A stretch of 64,000 nt of DNA from positions 12,928,873-12,992,872 of the forward strand of contig OY755173.1 in the NCBI GenBank assembly GCA_963576735.1. Reading direction: 5' to 3'. Position numbers and translations under genes: made by a program. Under the pieces are notes generated by a model. It ran no database searches, was not told where the DNA came from, and saw only the letters and a list, made by a program, of their open reading frames with translations. Every line of letters begins with the position of its first letter. Position 1 is the first letter of the stretch. This DNA is from Bedellia somnulentella (taxonomy: Eukaryota > Arthropoda > Insecta > Lepidoptera > Bedelliidae). Below, piece after piece: positions 46,101 to 49,800 of the stretch.

Positions 46101-48564
46101 CCTAAAGCAGCTCGCCGAGCACTGAGCGGGCGGCGGGCGGCGCTCGGGCACGAGTAGGACTGCGAATATCGATGTTTTTAAATTATTTGTTTTATTGAAT
46201 TTATTAAAAAAGGAAACTAATCGCCAATTATTATTAGAAATACATATGCTCAAATTATGATGCAAGTTATATGTAAATAGGTAAAATAAATAAAGTATGA
46301 AACCATTTTAAAGAGTGTAATTAGAGGTATGTTGGCGATTTTTTTTCTATCGAGCGAAAATGTATTAATCATGTTTCGAATCGCCAATTTCACTGCAGAA
46401 AAGTCTCATGATTTCGATATATTTTTTTCAAAACAATATTATTATAAACATACGTATAATACAGTTTCAAAAACCCTGTTCGCTGGACTAACGGCACCTT
46501 AAGTATTTCAGACGTGATTGAGTATCGAACGTTTAGTCATTCAAATTTATTCCCCCTATTTTACTTCTTAAGGGAAGTATGCCTGGAAGTATGTATGTTG
46601 TCCCTCTGTGGTACTATGTACACAGTTGAAACAAATCAACTTTAATACGATTATTACGTCCAGAAATGAGAACATAACAAAACATAAACATAAACGTTCA
46701 CGCCGAATATCCCCGAAGGGGTTGGCAGAGGTACTAATACTTCTGAACGTCACGTGATTTTGTCACCTGGTGATCAGAGTACCCACGTTTTGCATGGACA
46801 GTGTACTCACGTGTTAGGGGGCAGGCCTATCGCCGTTTTGTACGAATACACTGTCACATGACTAAGTACAACTCAGCCATGTGGGTTCCCTCACGATGTT
46901 TTCCCTCACCGTTAACAACCGTGAAAAATTAACCACACATATATCTTTAGAAAAGACAAATTAGTGTAGGCCCGACCCGGGATTTGAACACTAGTTGTTT
47001 GCACGATAACCGGTGTTCTACCCATTGAGCTATCACGTCGTCATCGGAAATGAGAAAGGCACTAATATTTACACGAGACCACACCAAAAAGATTGGAAAT
47101 AGAAAACCTAATGTCTCTCTATGGACTATCTAATCCATTCCTAAATAGACTAGATTAAAATATCCTGGGTGTATGAAATTCAATATCATCCTAAACACAA
47201 CCCAATCACGGACCTACACCAATTTGCCTTCTCTAAAGTCATATATGTGGTTAATTTATCATGGTTGTTAACGGTAAGGGACACATCGTGATGAGACCCA
47301 CATGGCTAAGTTATAGTTATTCGTAGAAAACGGCAATAGCTTATCCCCTATCACGTGAGTACTTTCCAAGCAAAACGTGGGTACTCTGAACATCAGGCCA
47401 ACCCCTTCGACGATATACGGCGTGAATGTTCGGTTGTGTCTTTGAGTCTTTATAGGAAAGGACGTATTAAGTTCGAACAGTCGATAGGAAATTAAAATGA
47501 TTAAGTATTTTAAAGGGCATCTCTGTCCGGGCCACTATCACGGTAATAGTTAATACGAAAGTAAGATATGGTAAGGTTACACTAATCAAACTTTCCTTAA
47601 ATGGTTTATGTCCCTCGGTGGTTGTGACGAAGATCAATAACTTAAAGTTTAAAATCTAAAACTGACTTCTTCTAAGCGTTTTACAACGAAGTATCTACGA
47701 GTATTTCACTTTGTTTTAATTTTGGCCAAGTGAGAATTACATTGAGTTGACCTGATTATATAAGATTAATAAAATTGTTATTTATACATTCCGATGTCAT
47801 AATTTAATTCATGCTATATCTAATACCAGCTATACTTAATTACGTCTAAATATAAATAATATTGGATGATTAATTGGTTTCTTTTTTATATTTGGCTCAT
47901 ACAATTTTGTTCCCAGTCGGGGAACAAAAATTGGAAACAAAATAAGATTGGATGTGAAACAAGATCGGTGAGCCAGGTAAATTATAAAAAGTCTTAACTT
48001 TGGCATTCACTATTAAAGAGCACAACGAGGCTATTTCTAGCATAAATTGTACATTAATTGAGTAGTAAATAGACCGAGAATTAGTTATAAGATGATTCGA
48101 AAAATCGTTTAAAAATGTTATTTCTAGGTAATGCTAGTACTTGTAGTATCGCTTTTGTACTTTAACCTGTAGAAGCACAATTCGCAGAGAAGAAAATTTA
48201 TAATTTAAAAAAATACTAATGAATTCAGCAAAAAAATCTGTTATAAAATAAAAAAACAATAATTGCACAGTGCTTTAGGAATTTTAAATTTCTAGATTAA
48301 TTCCCTGGATCAAAATTGATATATCATTATTTTTTTCAGGATTCGCCAATACTGGATACGAGGCCAGCTAGTGATCGTCCCAGAAACATCGGAGCGCGGT
48401 TTGCAGCCGCGATTGATCGGGCCATCATGTTCTGTGGCGCCCAACATGGGGCTATCGACAGATACGCTCTCATTGGCTTCCCCATAAGTTTCGTACTCTT
48501 CACGATTATTTATTGGACAACCTATCTCAGTGAAGCACACCGCGCATCGCGGGACGGACCATGA
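7068..48564 (+). CDS. Cys-loop ligand-gated (chloride-type) channel subunit, 10 coding exons
   Basis: Predicted 463-residue subunit of a pentameric ligand-gated ion channel of the plasma membrane. Exons join without frame conflict: 7068-7159, 28250-28317, 30687-30754, 31506-31726, 32079-32161, 36025-36150, 39735-39933, 42164-42371, 43676-43777, 48340-48564. Domains in order: signal peptide 1-20; extracellular domain to about 236, with loop-A motif WTPD (113-116) and Cys-loop C157-C171 (13 residues between, as in the family); M1 about 238-259; pre-M2 PEIVPGRM and M2 from R267 (0'), with T at 6' and L at 9'; M3 about 299-320; a short M3-M4 loop of roughly 110 residues; M4 about 431-451. The proline before M2 (P-G-R in place of the common P-A-R) is typical of anion-selective subunits. 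No second cysteine pair is seen in loop C. Closest remembered relatives are insect hodor/pHCl-2/CG7589/CG6927; CG12344 is an alternative. The ligand cannot be inferred. Confidence 0.9.
7160..8542. other. Intron stretch, nothing recognised
   Basis: AT-rich intronic sequence. A short GC-richer patch at about 7570-7660 (GCACGCGACGGAGACACACG) shows no splice-bounded coding frame that I can connect to a gene. Frames on the minus strand here have no recognisable motifs. Confidence 0.5.
8543..8793 (+). repeat. Dispersed repeat family A, near-complete copy
   Basis: Full landmark order from GTGTAGTGCCGGCTTAGAAT through GAGGCGACTAAGGG and GTTGGAGACCCATCAC to AAGTGGCTGAGGAATTT. Ends in a TATG/TATT-rich tail. 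Confidence 0.8.
8794..13420. other. Intron 1 interior, mostly unrecognised
   Basis: AT-rich. Degraded fragments of the family C SINE are visible at about 9790-9860 (CAAGCAAAACGTGGGTACTC) and 12415-12470 (TAGTACCTCTGGCAACCTCT). No open frame with recognisable motifs. Confidence 0.5.
13421..13610 (+). repeat. Dispersed repeat family A copy
   Basis: Diverged copy from GTAGTATTGGCTTAGAATAG to GGAGATTTATAGCCATGAAT. It has lost part of the middle region. Confidence 0.7.
13825..13920 (+). repeat. Short dispersed repeat shared with 62893-62980
   Basis: Core CGCACTTACTTAGTATCGTA plus flanking TCGCGTGGTATAAA and TCTCATTCTAA, repeated with few differences near 62.9 kb. About 85 bp, non-coding. Its class is unknown. 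Confidence 0.55.
14508..15462 (+). mobile_element. Non-autonomous Helitron, copy 2
   Basis: Begins A|TCTATACTTATAATAAATC, carries a GTCT microsatellite near 14630, and ends with the CCCGTGCGAAGTTGGG hairpin and CCACTAG|T. Colinear with copies 1, 3 and 4. No helicase frame. Confidence 0.8.
15597..15650 (+). repeat. Family A 5' fragment
   Basis: GTCGGCTTAGAATAGCACTA and CCCCATTT match the start of family A. The rest is missing. Confidence 0.6.
15651..15880 (+). pseudogene. Degenerate LINE reverse-transcriptase C-terminal remnant
   Basis: The + strand contains KIEKGMLRWIGYIEWVD followed by a broken frame, resembling the C-terminus of LINE proteins (usually K-I-x-R-R-x-L-R-W-x-G-H-V-x-R). Several stops and shifts make it non-functional. 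The family is uncertain (RTE or R1-like). Confidence 0.4.
16008..17441 (+). mobile_element. Non-autonomous Helitron, copy 3, with nested MITE
   Basis: Starts A|TCTATACTTAAAATAAATC and ends with the CCCGTGCGAAGCTGGG hairpin and CCACTAG|T. It is about 480 bp longer than its sister copies because of the 16722-17205 insertion. Confidence 0.8.
16722..17205. mobile_element. Harbinger-like MITE inside Helitron 3
   Basis: 484-bp insertion with long terminal inverted repeats beginning AGCGGCCAGTACACAATGG, flanked by TTA on both sides (16719-16721 and 17206-17208). Helitron copy 4 near 21805-21825 shows the uninterrupted TTTTTTAGATT site. A 3-bp TTA duplication fits PIF/Harbinger. The interior repeats short GGCCATTG/CAATGGCC-like blocks. 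No transposase. Confidence 0.75.
17816..18092 (+). repeat. Dispersed repeat family A, complete copy
   Basis: One of the best-preserved copies. It runs from GTGTAGTGCCGGCTTAGAAT to CTATAGCCGTGAGAATATG and a TATG tandem tail. The duplicated start (CGGTGTAGTACCGGC, then the full start) shows a short internal repeat. Confidence 0.85.
18954..19096. mobile_element. Short GC-rich Harbinger-like MITE
   Basis: 143 bp with terminal inverted repeats containing CAATACACACTGAGCCCGCC, flanked by TTA on both sides (18951-18953 and 19097-19099). It is strikingly GC-rich against its flanks. The outermost four bases of the two ends differ (AGCG versus ACCA). Frames across it are not coding. Confidence 0.65.
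19097..20699. other. Intron 1 stretch, nothing recognised
   Basis: AT-rich, with no repeats of the labelled families except isolated short matches. No coding frame with splice context. Confidence 0.5.
20700..20842 (+). repeat. Family A partial copy
   Basis: Begins at the internal GATTGGAGACCCATCACCAA landmark and ends GGGACTTATAGCCATGAGG. Tandem with the next copy. Confidence 0.65.
20843..21066 (+). repeat. Family A copy, tandem
   Basis: Diverged copy directly after the previous one, ending in a TATG tail just upstream of Helitron 4. Confidence 0.65.
21087..22035 (+). mobile_element. Non-autonomous Helitron, copy 4
   Basis: Starts A|TCTATACTTATAATAAATC and ends with the CCCGTGCGAAGCTGGG hairpin, then CCACTAG|T. 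It lacks the MITE of copy 3 and so preserves its empty site. A short (CAA)n run lies near 21905. Confidence 0.8.
22092..22361 (-). repeat. Dispersed repeat family A, complete copy
   Basis: Reverse-strand copy from a TATG-type tail (CATACATACGAG) through CACGGCTCTAAATCCC and CAACCGCATCGCCC to ATAAGACGACACTACTAT. Confidence 0.8.
22362..23180. other. Intron 1 stretch, nothing recognised
   Basis: AT-rich. No labelled repeat family and no motif-bearing frame. Confidence 0.5.
23181..23395 (+). repeat. Degenerate family A copy
   Basis: Recognised by GTCCTTAAGAGGGAGGGC, GCGCTTGGAGACTCATTAC and GGATTTATAGCCGTAAG landmarks. Strongly diverged. Confidence 0.5.
23530..24305 (+). repeat. Lepidopteran-type dispersed repeat with GGAC/AGAC microsatellite
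   Basis: Contains GCGGCCAAGAGCGAGATGGA with GAAGGGTTCCGTAGCAG, then ACGGACGG/CAGACAGA tandem units at about 24215-24255 and TTTGCCATTTGGCTACGGAA near the end. These boxes recur together in many moth and butterfly repeats as I remember them. A related fragment (GAGTTGGACTCGCCCATGCC) lies near 42893. No coding frame. Confidence 0.5.
24590..24812 (+). repeat. Probable LINE 3' end with TTTAC tail
   Basis: TGCCAAATAAACGTCTTTTA is followed by tandem CTTTA/CTTAC units, the form of a non-LTR 3' end with a short tandem tail. No reverse transcriptase is attached. Confidence 0.4.
24860..24975 (+). repeat. Degenerate family A fragment
   Basis: CTTTTCCTCAC, TAAGTGACTGA and GATTTATAGCCGTAAG match the 3' half of family A. 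Confidence 0.45.
25198..25391 (-). repeat. Dispersed repeat family A copy
   Basis: Reverse-strand landmarks from TTAGAAATTCCTCTGCCACT through GGGTCTCCAACCGTATCGCC to ATTCTAAGCCGACACTACAT. Confidence 0.8.
25708..25860 (+). repeat. Dispersed repeat family B copy
   Basis: Boxes GTTCCCATTGGGGTAGG, AGAGACTATCAGTC and TCTGGCAAACCTCTCGTGC. The first box is the unit amplified in the minisatellite at 61.3-61.8 kb. Other single copies lie at 27088, 53632 and 55523. Confidence 0.6.
26012..26556 (+). pseudogene. 5'-truncated RTE-type LINE with 11-bp target duplication
   Basis: Encodes the C-terminal part of an RTE-clade reverse transcriptase protein (PVMTYGTETW, RAMERAMLGVSLRD, KLKWQWAGHIARR). A frameshift near 26405 moves TTRWTDDLFKVAGSRWMRA and AYVQQWTSIG into another frame. 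The 3' end is a TGATGATGATGA tail. AATCCGATAAA occurs at 26001-26011 and 26557-26567, a clear target site duplication. The palm domain with the FADD motif is missing, so it is dead on arrival. Confidence 0.8.
26734..26784. repeat. Perfect 22-bp hairpin at SINE end
   Basis: Arms 26734-26755 and 26763-26784 are perfect reverse complements across a 7-base loop (TTCACAC). It replaces conserved SINE sequence, suggesting template-switch copying of the tail. Confidence 0.85.
26734..26995 (-). repeat. Family C SINE copy with a snapback end
   Basis: Carries GTTGGCAGAGGTACCAATAC, GGGGGCAGGCCTATCGCCG and CTCACGATGTTTTCCCTCAC. In place of the usual GCCGAATATCCCCGAAGGGG it has an inverted duplication of its own tail (see the hairpin at 26734-26784). 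The tRNA head is absent. Confidence 0.65.
27088..27215 (+). repeat. Dispersed repeat family B copy
   Basis: TACTCACGCCGTTGGTTCCC, ATTGGGGTAAGCAGAG and CCTGGCAAACCTCTCGAAC. Confidence 0.6.
27440..27560 (-). repeat. tRNA-headed SINE, family D
   Basis: Minus-strand copy of the head-to-body junction also found at 2235 and 30079. B-box-like GAGTTCAAATACC, then AACATTTATGTGATGAGC. Confidence 0.65.
27958..28203 (-). repeat. Dispersed repeat family A copy next to channel exon 2
   Basis: Reverse-strand landmarks from CTCACGGATATAAATCCC to GTGCTATTCTGAGCGG. It ends about 47 bp upstream of the exon 2 acceptor, so it sits close to the branch-point region. Confidence 0.8.
28250..28317 (+). CDS. Channel exon 2
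   Basis: Acceptor TTCTTTCAG, donor CCCA|GTAAGT. Encodes residues 32-53, including ILYMDQHSYQIPTDYNRNIP, the N-terminal helix end and the 'YDRNxPP'-like start of the extracellular domain seen across Cys-loop subunits. Phase 2 in, phase 1 out; both match neighbours. Confidence 0.85.
29030..29120 (+). repeat. CTTGGT hexamer array 1
   Basis: Tandem CTTGGT units, interrupted by TTGCGCTCCCAG, then TTGCAGCAAGAGTCTTGCAA. In frame it would read as Arg-Pro or Gln-Asp repeats on the minus strand, but no gene context supports coding. Confidence 0.7.
29340..29700. other. GC-richer intron patch with CGCCGC/GGCGGC words
   Basis: Contains CGCGCCGCCTCGCCACGTG and, further on, GGCGGCAATCAAATAGTGTC and TTCGGCGTGGCGGCAACG. 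Partial inverted similarity suggests a non-autonomous element between the two hexamer arrays. No ends could be fixed. Confidence 0.35.
29862..30040. repeat. CTTGGT hexamer array 2, partly inverted
   Basis: CTTGGT units are followed by their complement (ACCAAG), giving a foldback of hexamer repeats, and end with GAATTTGGGCAACACTAG. The last box resembles a hAT terminal sequence (CTAGTGTTGCCC on the other strand). A possible partner AAGTGTTGCAATT lies at about 29118. No target duplication was found. Confidence 0.5.
30079..30335 (+). repeat. tRNA-headed SINE, family D, best copy
   Basis: Head GGCCAAGTGGATAGGTGACT with B box GGGTTCGATCCCC, then GAGAGCAATATTTATGTGAT, and a tail with GGGGCTAACTAGATCTGTG and TATATTTATTTATT. 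A tRNA-derived SINE; the head is nearly tRNA-like but the acceptor stem does not close. Confidence 0.75.
30687..30754 (+). CDS. Channel exon 3
   Basis: Acceptor TTGTTTCAG, donor TGAG|GTAGGT. Residues 55-76, reading KNATVHIGVNVNRVSGVDEN. This is the first beta-strand segment and the 'VDE' start of the loop-D region of Cys-loop subunits. N56-A-T is a possible glycosylation site. Exits in phase 0. Confidence 0.85.
30755..31505 (+). other. Channel intron 3
   Basis: Donor GTAGGT, acceptor AAATTTCAG. A family C SINE fragment (CACGTGACATTGTCACCTGG) lies at about 31040-31110. Otherwise nothing recognised. Confidence 0.8.
31506..31726 (+). CDS. Channel exon 4: core ligand-binding beta strands
   Basis: Residues 77-149: ITLDVFLQVSWEDKRL, then LPWEFRQLVWTPDLYIWQLQ and MRIMSVLQEMASLRLYSNST. 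W-x-P-D of loop A and the SWEDKRL strand (compare xxWxDxRL in the family) are diagnostic. N142-S-T is a possible glycosylation site. The donor is chosen at 31727 (TTGG|GTTCGT) because it alone keeps frame with a standard exon 5 acceptor. The stronger-looking CA|GTCAGT at 31715 would shift frame. Confidence 0.75.
31727..32078 (+). other. Channel intron 4
   Basis: Short AT-rich intron, acceptor TTTCTATTTCAG. Nothing else recognised. Confidence 0.7.
32079..32161 (+). CDS. Channel exon 5: signature Cys-loop
   Basis: Residues 151-177: ATITIKCEMDFVLYPLDVQN, then CAIDFSS. C157 and C171 are separated by 13 residues, with the canonical aromatic-Pro-x-Asp (YPLD) at the loop tip. Donor GCT|GTAAGT. A near-invariant motif for eukaryotic pentameric ligand-gated channels. 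Confidence 0.92.
32511..32558. repeat. Perfect 21-bp hairpin
   Basis: Arms 32511-32531 and 32538-32558 are perfect reverse complements around the loop TTCTTA. Intronic. It could form a short RNA stem, but it could also be a template-switch scar. Confidence 0.85.
32690..33406 (+). pseudogene. Mariner/Tc1-like transposase relic, internally deleted
   Basis: Fragments of an ITm-superfamily transposase: SIENIAAVNDSVAENPKTSI and ILTKDLHLHAYKTRLSQEL, then after a gap CDLMPCDCYF, and in another frame SRVYGNKPQTIPELKSEIQR and HGVHLPDILFHT. The central catalytic region is deleted and the frame is broken. The right end resembles a terminal repeat (CTCAGACACCCTGTATA). No left terminal repeat was found. 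Confidence 0.75.
33470..33615 (-). repeat. Family C SINE, tail part
   Basis: CACGCCGAATATCCCCGAAG, GTTGGCAGAGGTACTAATAC and TGTTCAGAGTACCCACGT. It ends after CCCACGT with a local inverted copy (AAACGTGGGTACTCTG). Confidence 0.7.
34098..34329 (-). repeat. Family A copy, left part, interrupted by LINE
   Basis: Reverse-strand family A from CATGCCCATAAATACC to TGCCTCTTACGACTTACCCG, followed by CCCACCCTACC-type simple repeat, the palindrome at 34285-34318, and TAGGTAGTGC. It resumes at 35323 after the LINE. Confidence 0.65.
34285..34318. repeat. Perfect 34-bp palindrome
   Basis: GGGTGTCCTATGTACCTA followed by its exact complement, centred on CCTAGG. It lies directly before the LINE target duplication inside a family A copy. 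Confidence 0.9.
34330..35322 (+). pseudogene. 5'-truncated RTE-like LINE with 10-bp target duplication
   Basis: An open frame to TAA 35136-35138 gives about 270 residues of an RTE-type protein. It has the reverse transcriptase FADD box (LSFADDIVLISED), then GLYINEEKTC, thumb sequence and the C-terminal LKWRWAGHVARLKDNRW and GRPRRRWRDDIVAV boxes. Its 3' UTR ends AAATAAAGGC and a TTTTA/TTTA tail. TAGGTAGTGC is present on both sides (34320-34329 and 35323-35332). Endonuclease and fingers are missing, so it cannot transpose. Confidence 0.85.
35323..35610. repeat. Family A remnants after the LINE
   Basis: TAGGTAGTGCCATTCTAAAC, CGGCACTACACGGC is the end of the reverse-strand copy broken by the LINE. 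A second, degenerate forward copy (CCAACCATTCTATATTTAAT, CCTCCAATAGTGACTG) follows from about 35465. Confidence 0.55.
36025..36150 (+). CDS. Channel exon 6
   Basis: Residues 179-219: KYTTQDVRFEWREVSTWQG, then EQRTEFRLPKYVVTFATDK. It completes the '(S)SYxYTTxD' motif after the Cys-loop and covers loops F and C. No extra cysteine pair. Markedly more GC-rich than the introns. Donor AAAA|GTAATC. Confidence 0.88.
37540..37660 (+). repeat. Family C SINE fragment
   Basis: TTGGTACCTCTGCCAACTAC, then TTCGGGGATAAACGGCGTGA and a GTTTGTGTTTATGTTATG tail, in forward orientation. Confidence 0.65.
37974..39269 (-). mobile_element. Full-length mariner element
   Basis: 1296 bp between TA dinucleotides (37972-37973 and 39270-39271). 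About 31-bp terminal inverted repeats start CGAGGGGYATKCCAAWAGAA. Size and TA target fit mariner. The transposase within is broken (next entry). Terminal repeats differ at about five positions, so the copy is not recent. Confidence 0.85.
38019..39014 (-). pseudogene. Mariner transposase pseudogene
   Basis: Read on the minus strand in several frames. N-terminal pieces run to VYDILTGDET (first catalytic Asp), then MKHNPESKRQSTVW, WHNDNAAPHT (second Asp) and PHPPYSPDLAL. A frameshift right at the third catalytic Asp separates it from LPCDFYLFPKIKEKLKGKRF and the C-terminus. With the shift removed, the spacing from second to third Asp matches the mariner D,D34D pattern. At least three frame breaks; no active enzyme. 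Confidence 0.85.
39534..39579. repeat. 21-bp hairpin with one mismatch
   Basis: Arms 39534-39554 and 39559-39579 around the loop TTAG, one C/A mismatch. AAGGGCAC and GTGCCCTT form the inner stem. About 155 bp upstream of exon 7. Confidence 0.8.
39735..39933 (+). CDS. Channel exon 7: M1 and pore-lining M2
   Basis: Acceptor AATTCCTTAG, donor TTAG|GTAAGT. Residues 221-285. Pre-M1 strand ARLQIKLSRELRSYLL, M1 SSLFVIISWGSFCV, then PEIVPGRMVLLVTTLLSLVT. The pre-M2 proline insertion plus Arg 0', Thr 6' and Leu 9' are hallmarks of anion-conducting Cys-loop channels. Gly replaces the usual Ala at -1', as in some insect orphan subunits. No negative charge at -1', arguing against cation selectivity. Confidence 0.92.
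40158..40230 (-). repeat. Family A fragment
   Basis: Degenerate reverse-strand piece (GGTGAAATTAATGATCGTTG, ACTCAAAAAGTCTCAATATC). Confidence 0.4.
40290..40444 (+). repeat. Family A partial copy
   Basis: From GGGCGATGCGGTTGGACACC through AAGTGGCTGAGGAATTTC to TTATGGCCGTAAGAATATG. Confidence 0.7.
40525..41716. mobile_element. Foldback-type element with 261-bp terminal inverted repeats
   Basis: Arms 40525-40785 and 41456-41716 are equal in length and nearly identical when inverted. They are flanked by TGGAA on both sides (40520-40524 and 41717-41721). The arms begin ACGGGAGTCATACGTTTCAC and are built of short sub-repeats rich in GAGCTCG, CTCGAAA and CGTTTCACCGAA. The spacer holds no transposase and includes a family A copy. 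The superfamily is not assigned; a 5-bp duplication with long terminal repeats is unusual. Transcribed as part of the channel intron it would form a long RNA hairpin. Confidence 0.85.
41149..41360 (+). repeat. Family A copy inside the foldback element
   Basis: From GTATCGGTTTAGAATAGCAC to TATATAGCCATGAGTATATG, in the spacer between the two arms. Confidence 0.7.
42164..42371 (+). CDS. Channel exon 8: M2-M3 linker, M3 and start of cytoplasmic loop
   Basis: Acceptor GTAATTTTCAG. Residues 287-355: TNSPDALELKCIEVWLISCT, then M3 IFVFLALLEYFVVLFGIRYD and a basic KSWSKRRADLRR stretch. ALLEY at the end of M3 is highly characteristic. Two donors keep frame: 42357 (TTCAT|GTAAAC) and 42372 (CACAG|GTGTTG). 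The second, used here, adds five residues (VNHSQ). Confidence 0.88.
42372..43675 (+). other. Channel intron 8
   Basis: Contains a short fragment of the 23.5-kb repeat (GTTGGACTCGCCCATGCCC near 42895) and an RTE remnant. Otherwise AT-rich with nothing recognised. Confidence 0.75.
43190..43425 (-). pseudogene. Degenerate RTE C-terminal remnant
   Basis: The minus strand reads GRQHSKWTNDLIVVASKLS, comparable to GRPTTRWTDDLFKVAGSRW of the element at 26.4 kb. It is followed by a broken AYVQQW region and an ATAATAATG-like tail. Not functional. Confidence 0.5.
43676..43777 (+). CDS. Channel exon 9: M3-M4 cytoplasmic loop
   Basis: Acceptor TTTTATTCAG, donor ACGG|GTATAT, phase 0 on both sides. Residues 356-389 (HQLSSPVAGGPVFTPQLGAD, GLKQQFSHQTIQR): polar, low in hydrophobics, as expected for the variable intracellular loop. 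It could be skipped without a frameshift, so it is a candidate for alternative splicing. Confidence 0.75.
43840..44032 (-). repeat. Family A copy
   Basis: Reverse-strand landmarks GGCTATAAATCCTAAAAAAG, CACATCGCCCAAAAATCACT and GCGCCATTCTAACCC. Confidence 0.7.
44344..45221. repeat. Nested unit with perfect 27-bp inverted ends
   Basis: GTATTTTTGAAATCTAGTCG is the outer part of a 27-bp sequence that recurs exactly inverted at the right end. No target duplication is visible, so it may be subterminal structure of the larger element and not a separate insertion. Confidence 0.65.
45555..45805 (+). repeat. Family A copy inside the TTAA element
   Basis: Near-complete forward copy from TTGCCGTGTCGTGTCGGCTT to TTTATAGCCGTGAGTATATG. 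Confidence 0.75.
46676..47045 (-). repeat. Complete family C SINE with tRNA head
   Basis: On the minus strand it starts with a tRNA-like head (GTGATAGCTCAATGGGTAGA, B box GTGTTCAAATCCC) at 46970-47045. It continues through GGTGAGGGAAAACATCGTG, CGGCGATAGGCCTGCCCCC and the CCCCTTCGGGGATATTCGGC hairpin. It ends in a GTTTATGTT-type tail. The reference full copy for this family in the window. Confidence 0.8.
47215..47460 (+). repeat. Family C SINE, forward, diverged
   Basis: GGTTAATTTATCATGGTTGT through CAAGCAAAACGTGGGTACTC to GATATACGGCGTGAATGTTC. Inverted relative to the adjacent 46676 copy. Confidence 0.65.
48340..48564 (+). CDS. Channel exon 10: M4 and stop
   Basis: Acceptor TTTTTTTCAG, phase 0. 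Residues 390-463 end at TGA 48562-48564. The loop ends with RFAAAIDRAIMFC, then AIDRYALIGFPISFVLFTII and YWTTYL, the classical IDRYxxxxFPxxFxxFNxxYW M4 signature of anionic Cys-loop subunits. Confidence 0.92.
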   Translation, partial: DSPILDTRPASDRPRNIGARFAAAIDRAIMFCGAQHGAIDRYALIGFPISFVLFTIIYWTTYLSEAHRASRDGP

Positions 48565-49190
48565 CACTGAAAAACCTGTGCATAAGTCAATTATAAGTAC
48601 TCGATACTTACGTGGACTTTTAAGTTTAGATAAATGCTAGTCGACTCAGTGATTGTGATACAACAATTATTTATAGTGTATCAAAGAGCTACGTCAATAA
48701 AGCCGTCCAAAGGACAGTGCCTTATTTATGGTGTGTGACGATATATTAATTAATTAGTTATTTAATTAAGATGGCTAAAGGGACCATTTAAAATCTTAAA
48801 ACACTATTTAATTCAATAATCATGTTCAGATCGGTAGAAAATATATTGTCTCGTAGAGCAATTAGGTTCCTTTTGCCATGTGATTTTCTATTTTATAAGT
48901 ATTTTAAGTGCAACCACAATTTTATTCATAACTATATGACATATAAAATTTTTATTTATTATCAAAGAAAGAAATATTATCAATTTAATAACTGGAAAGT
49001 CAGGCGTGAGGACTGTTATGCCTTCAGAAATCTAAAAACAAAGTTAATTAAAAAACATACTTATGACGATAGGGAAATATAACTGTAGATGTCTTCTACA
49101 ATTTTATTAATATAATTATATTTTGTGTGTATCTATTAATGTAAACCACACTATCGAGCAATAAAATTGTTGTAAAATATGACATTCTTG
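48565..49190 (+). other. Channel 3' UTR candidate with polyadenylation signals
   Basis: AATAAA at 48696-48701 (132 bp after the stop) and again at 49160-49165. An 86-codon frame at 48822-49082 lies between the two signals. It has no recognisable motif and reads as AT-rich UTR or flank. Confidence 0.5.
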
Positions 49191-49639
49191 ACTTAAACGT
49201 GATTGATTAAATTAATAACATAACGATTTCATTTAATACTCAGTAATTTGATTTCAGCTACATATCAGTGTTATGAGGCTTTAAGACTAAGAAGCAGTTG
49301 AATTGTGTTCATTAGGGAGTTGCAATCTGTCCATTTAATACTATTCAGCTCTATTGAATTATTGAGCGAACTTTAGCCGAATCAAACTTTTTAAGCAGGA
49401 AACATTCTGTTCTTGACATGAGGTACAAATTTGAATCGACGACGTAACGTTTACGGACGGAACTATCTAATTTTTCTTCATTCTTCTTCTATCTTATTTA
49501 ATATTAAGTAAACGATTCTATGAACCTTGCACTCAGATCCTCTGGAATCCAATTGGGACGTGTGTTTAAAAATGGGTTACAGTCATGCAAATATACTCAA
49601 TTCCCTACATCAGTCCTGAAATCCCATCAAAGTTGGCAG

Positions 49640-49800
49640 ATTGACCCCAATATCCCTTCGCCTGGCGCCGCCATGTTGGTCATTTACGCGCATCTGGCGC
49701 CTGTCCGGCTCCGGGAGAGAAAAGAAAAGACCAAGTATGGCGGCCGCCATTTTGCATATTTTACCACGTCTGGCAGGCCTAGGAAGGACAATTTAAACTG
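49640..49800 (+). repeat. GC-rich dispersed repeat, forward copy
   Basis: GCCGCCATGTTGGTCATTTA, CGGCTCCGGGAGAGAAAAG and AGTATGGCGGCCGCC. A related unit lies inverted at 50320-50480. Confidence 0.55.

Larger units (their letters stand above)
44244..46498. mobile_element. 2.25-kb element with TTAA flanks
   Basis: Flanked by TTAA (44240-44243 and 46499-46502), with terminal inverted repeats GGTGCCGTTRGTYCAGCGAA (two mismatches in 20). TTAA duplication is the signature of piggyBac-like and Kolobok elements. The ends do not start with the CCC typical of piggyBac, so the superfamily is open. It carries an inner inverted-repeat unit, a family A copy and two GC-rich blocks (about 44275-44340 and 46020-46160). 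No transposase frame is seen. Confidence 0.65.
43778..48339 (+). other. Channel intron 9
   Basis: Holds family A, the TTAA-flanked element and an inverted pair of family C SINEs. From 47461 to 48339 nothing recognised. Confidence 0.8.

Noticed and set aside
45897..46265. 122-codon minus-strand frame in a GC-rich patch
   Set aside because: Lies within the TTAA-flanked element with no transposase or other recognisable residues; openness is explained by local GC content.
48822..49082. 86-codon frame after the channel stop
   Set aside because: AT-rich, no motif, between two polyadenylation signals; more likely UTR or flank.
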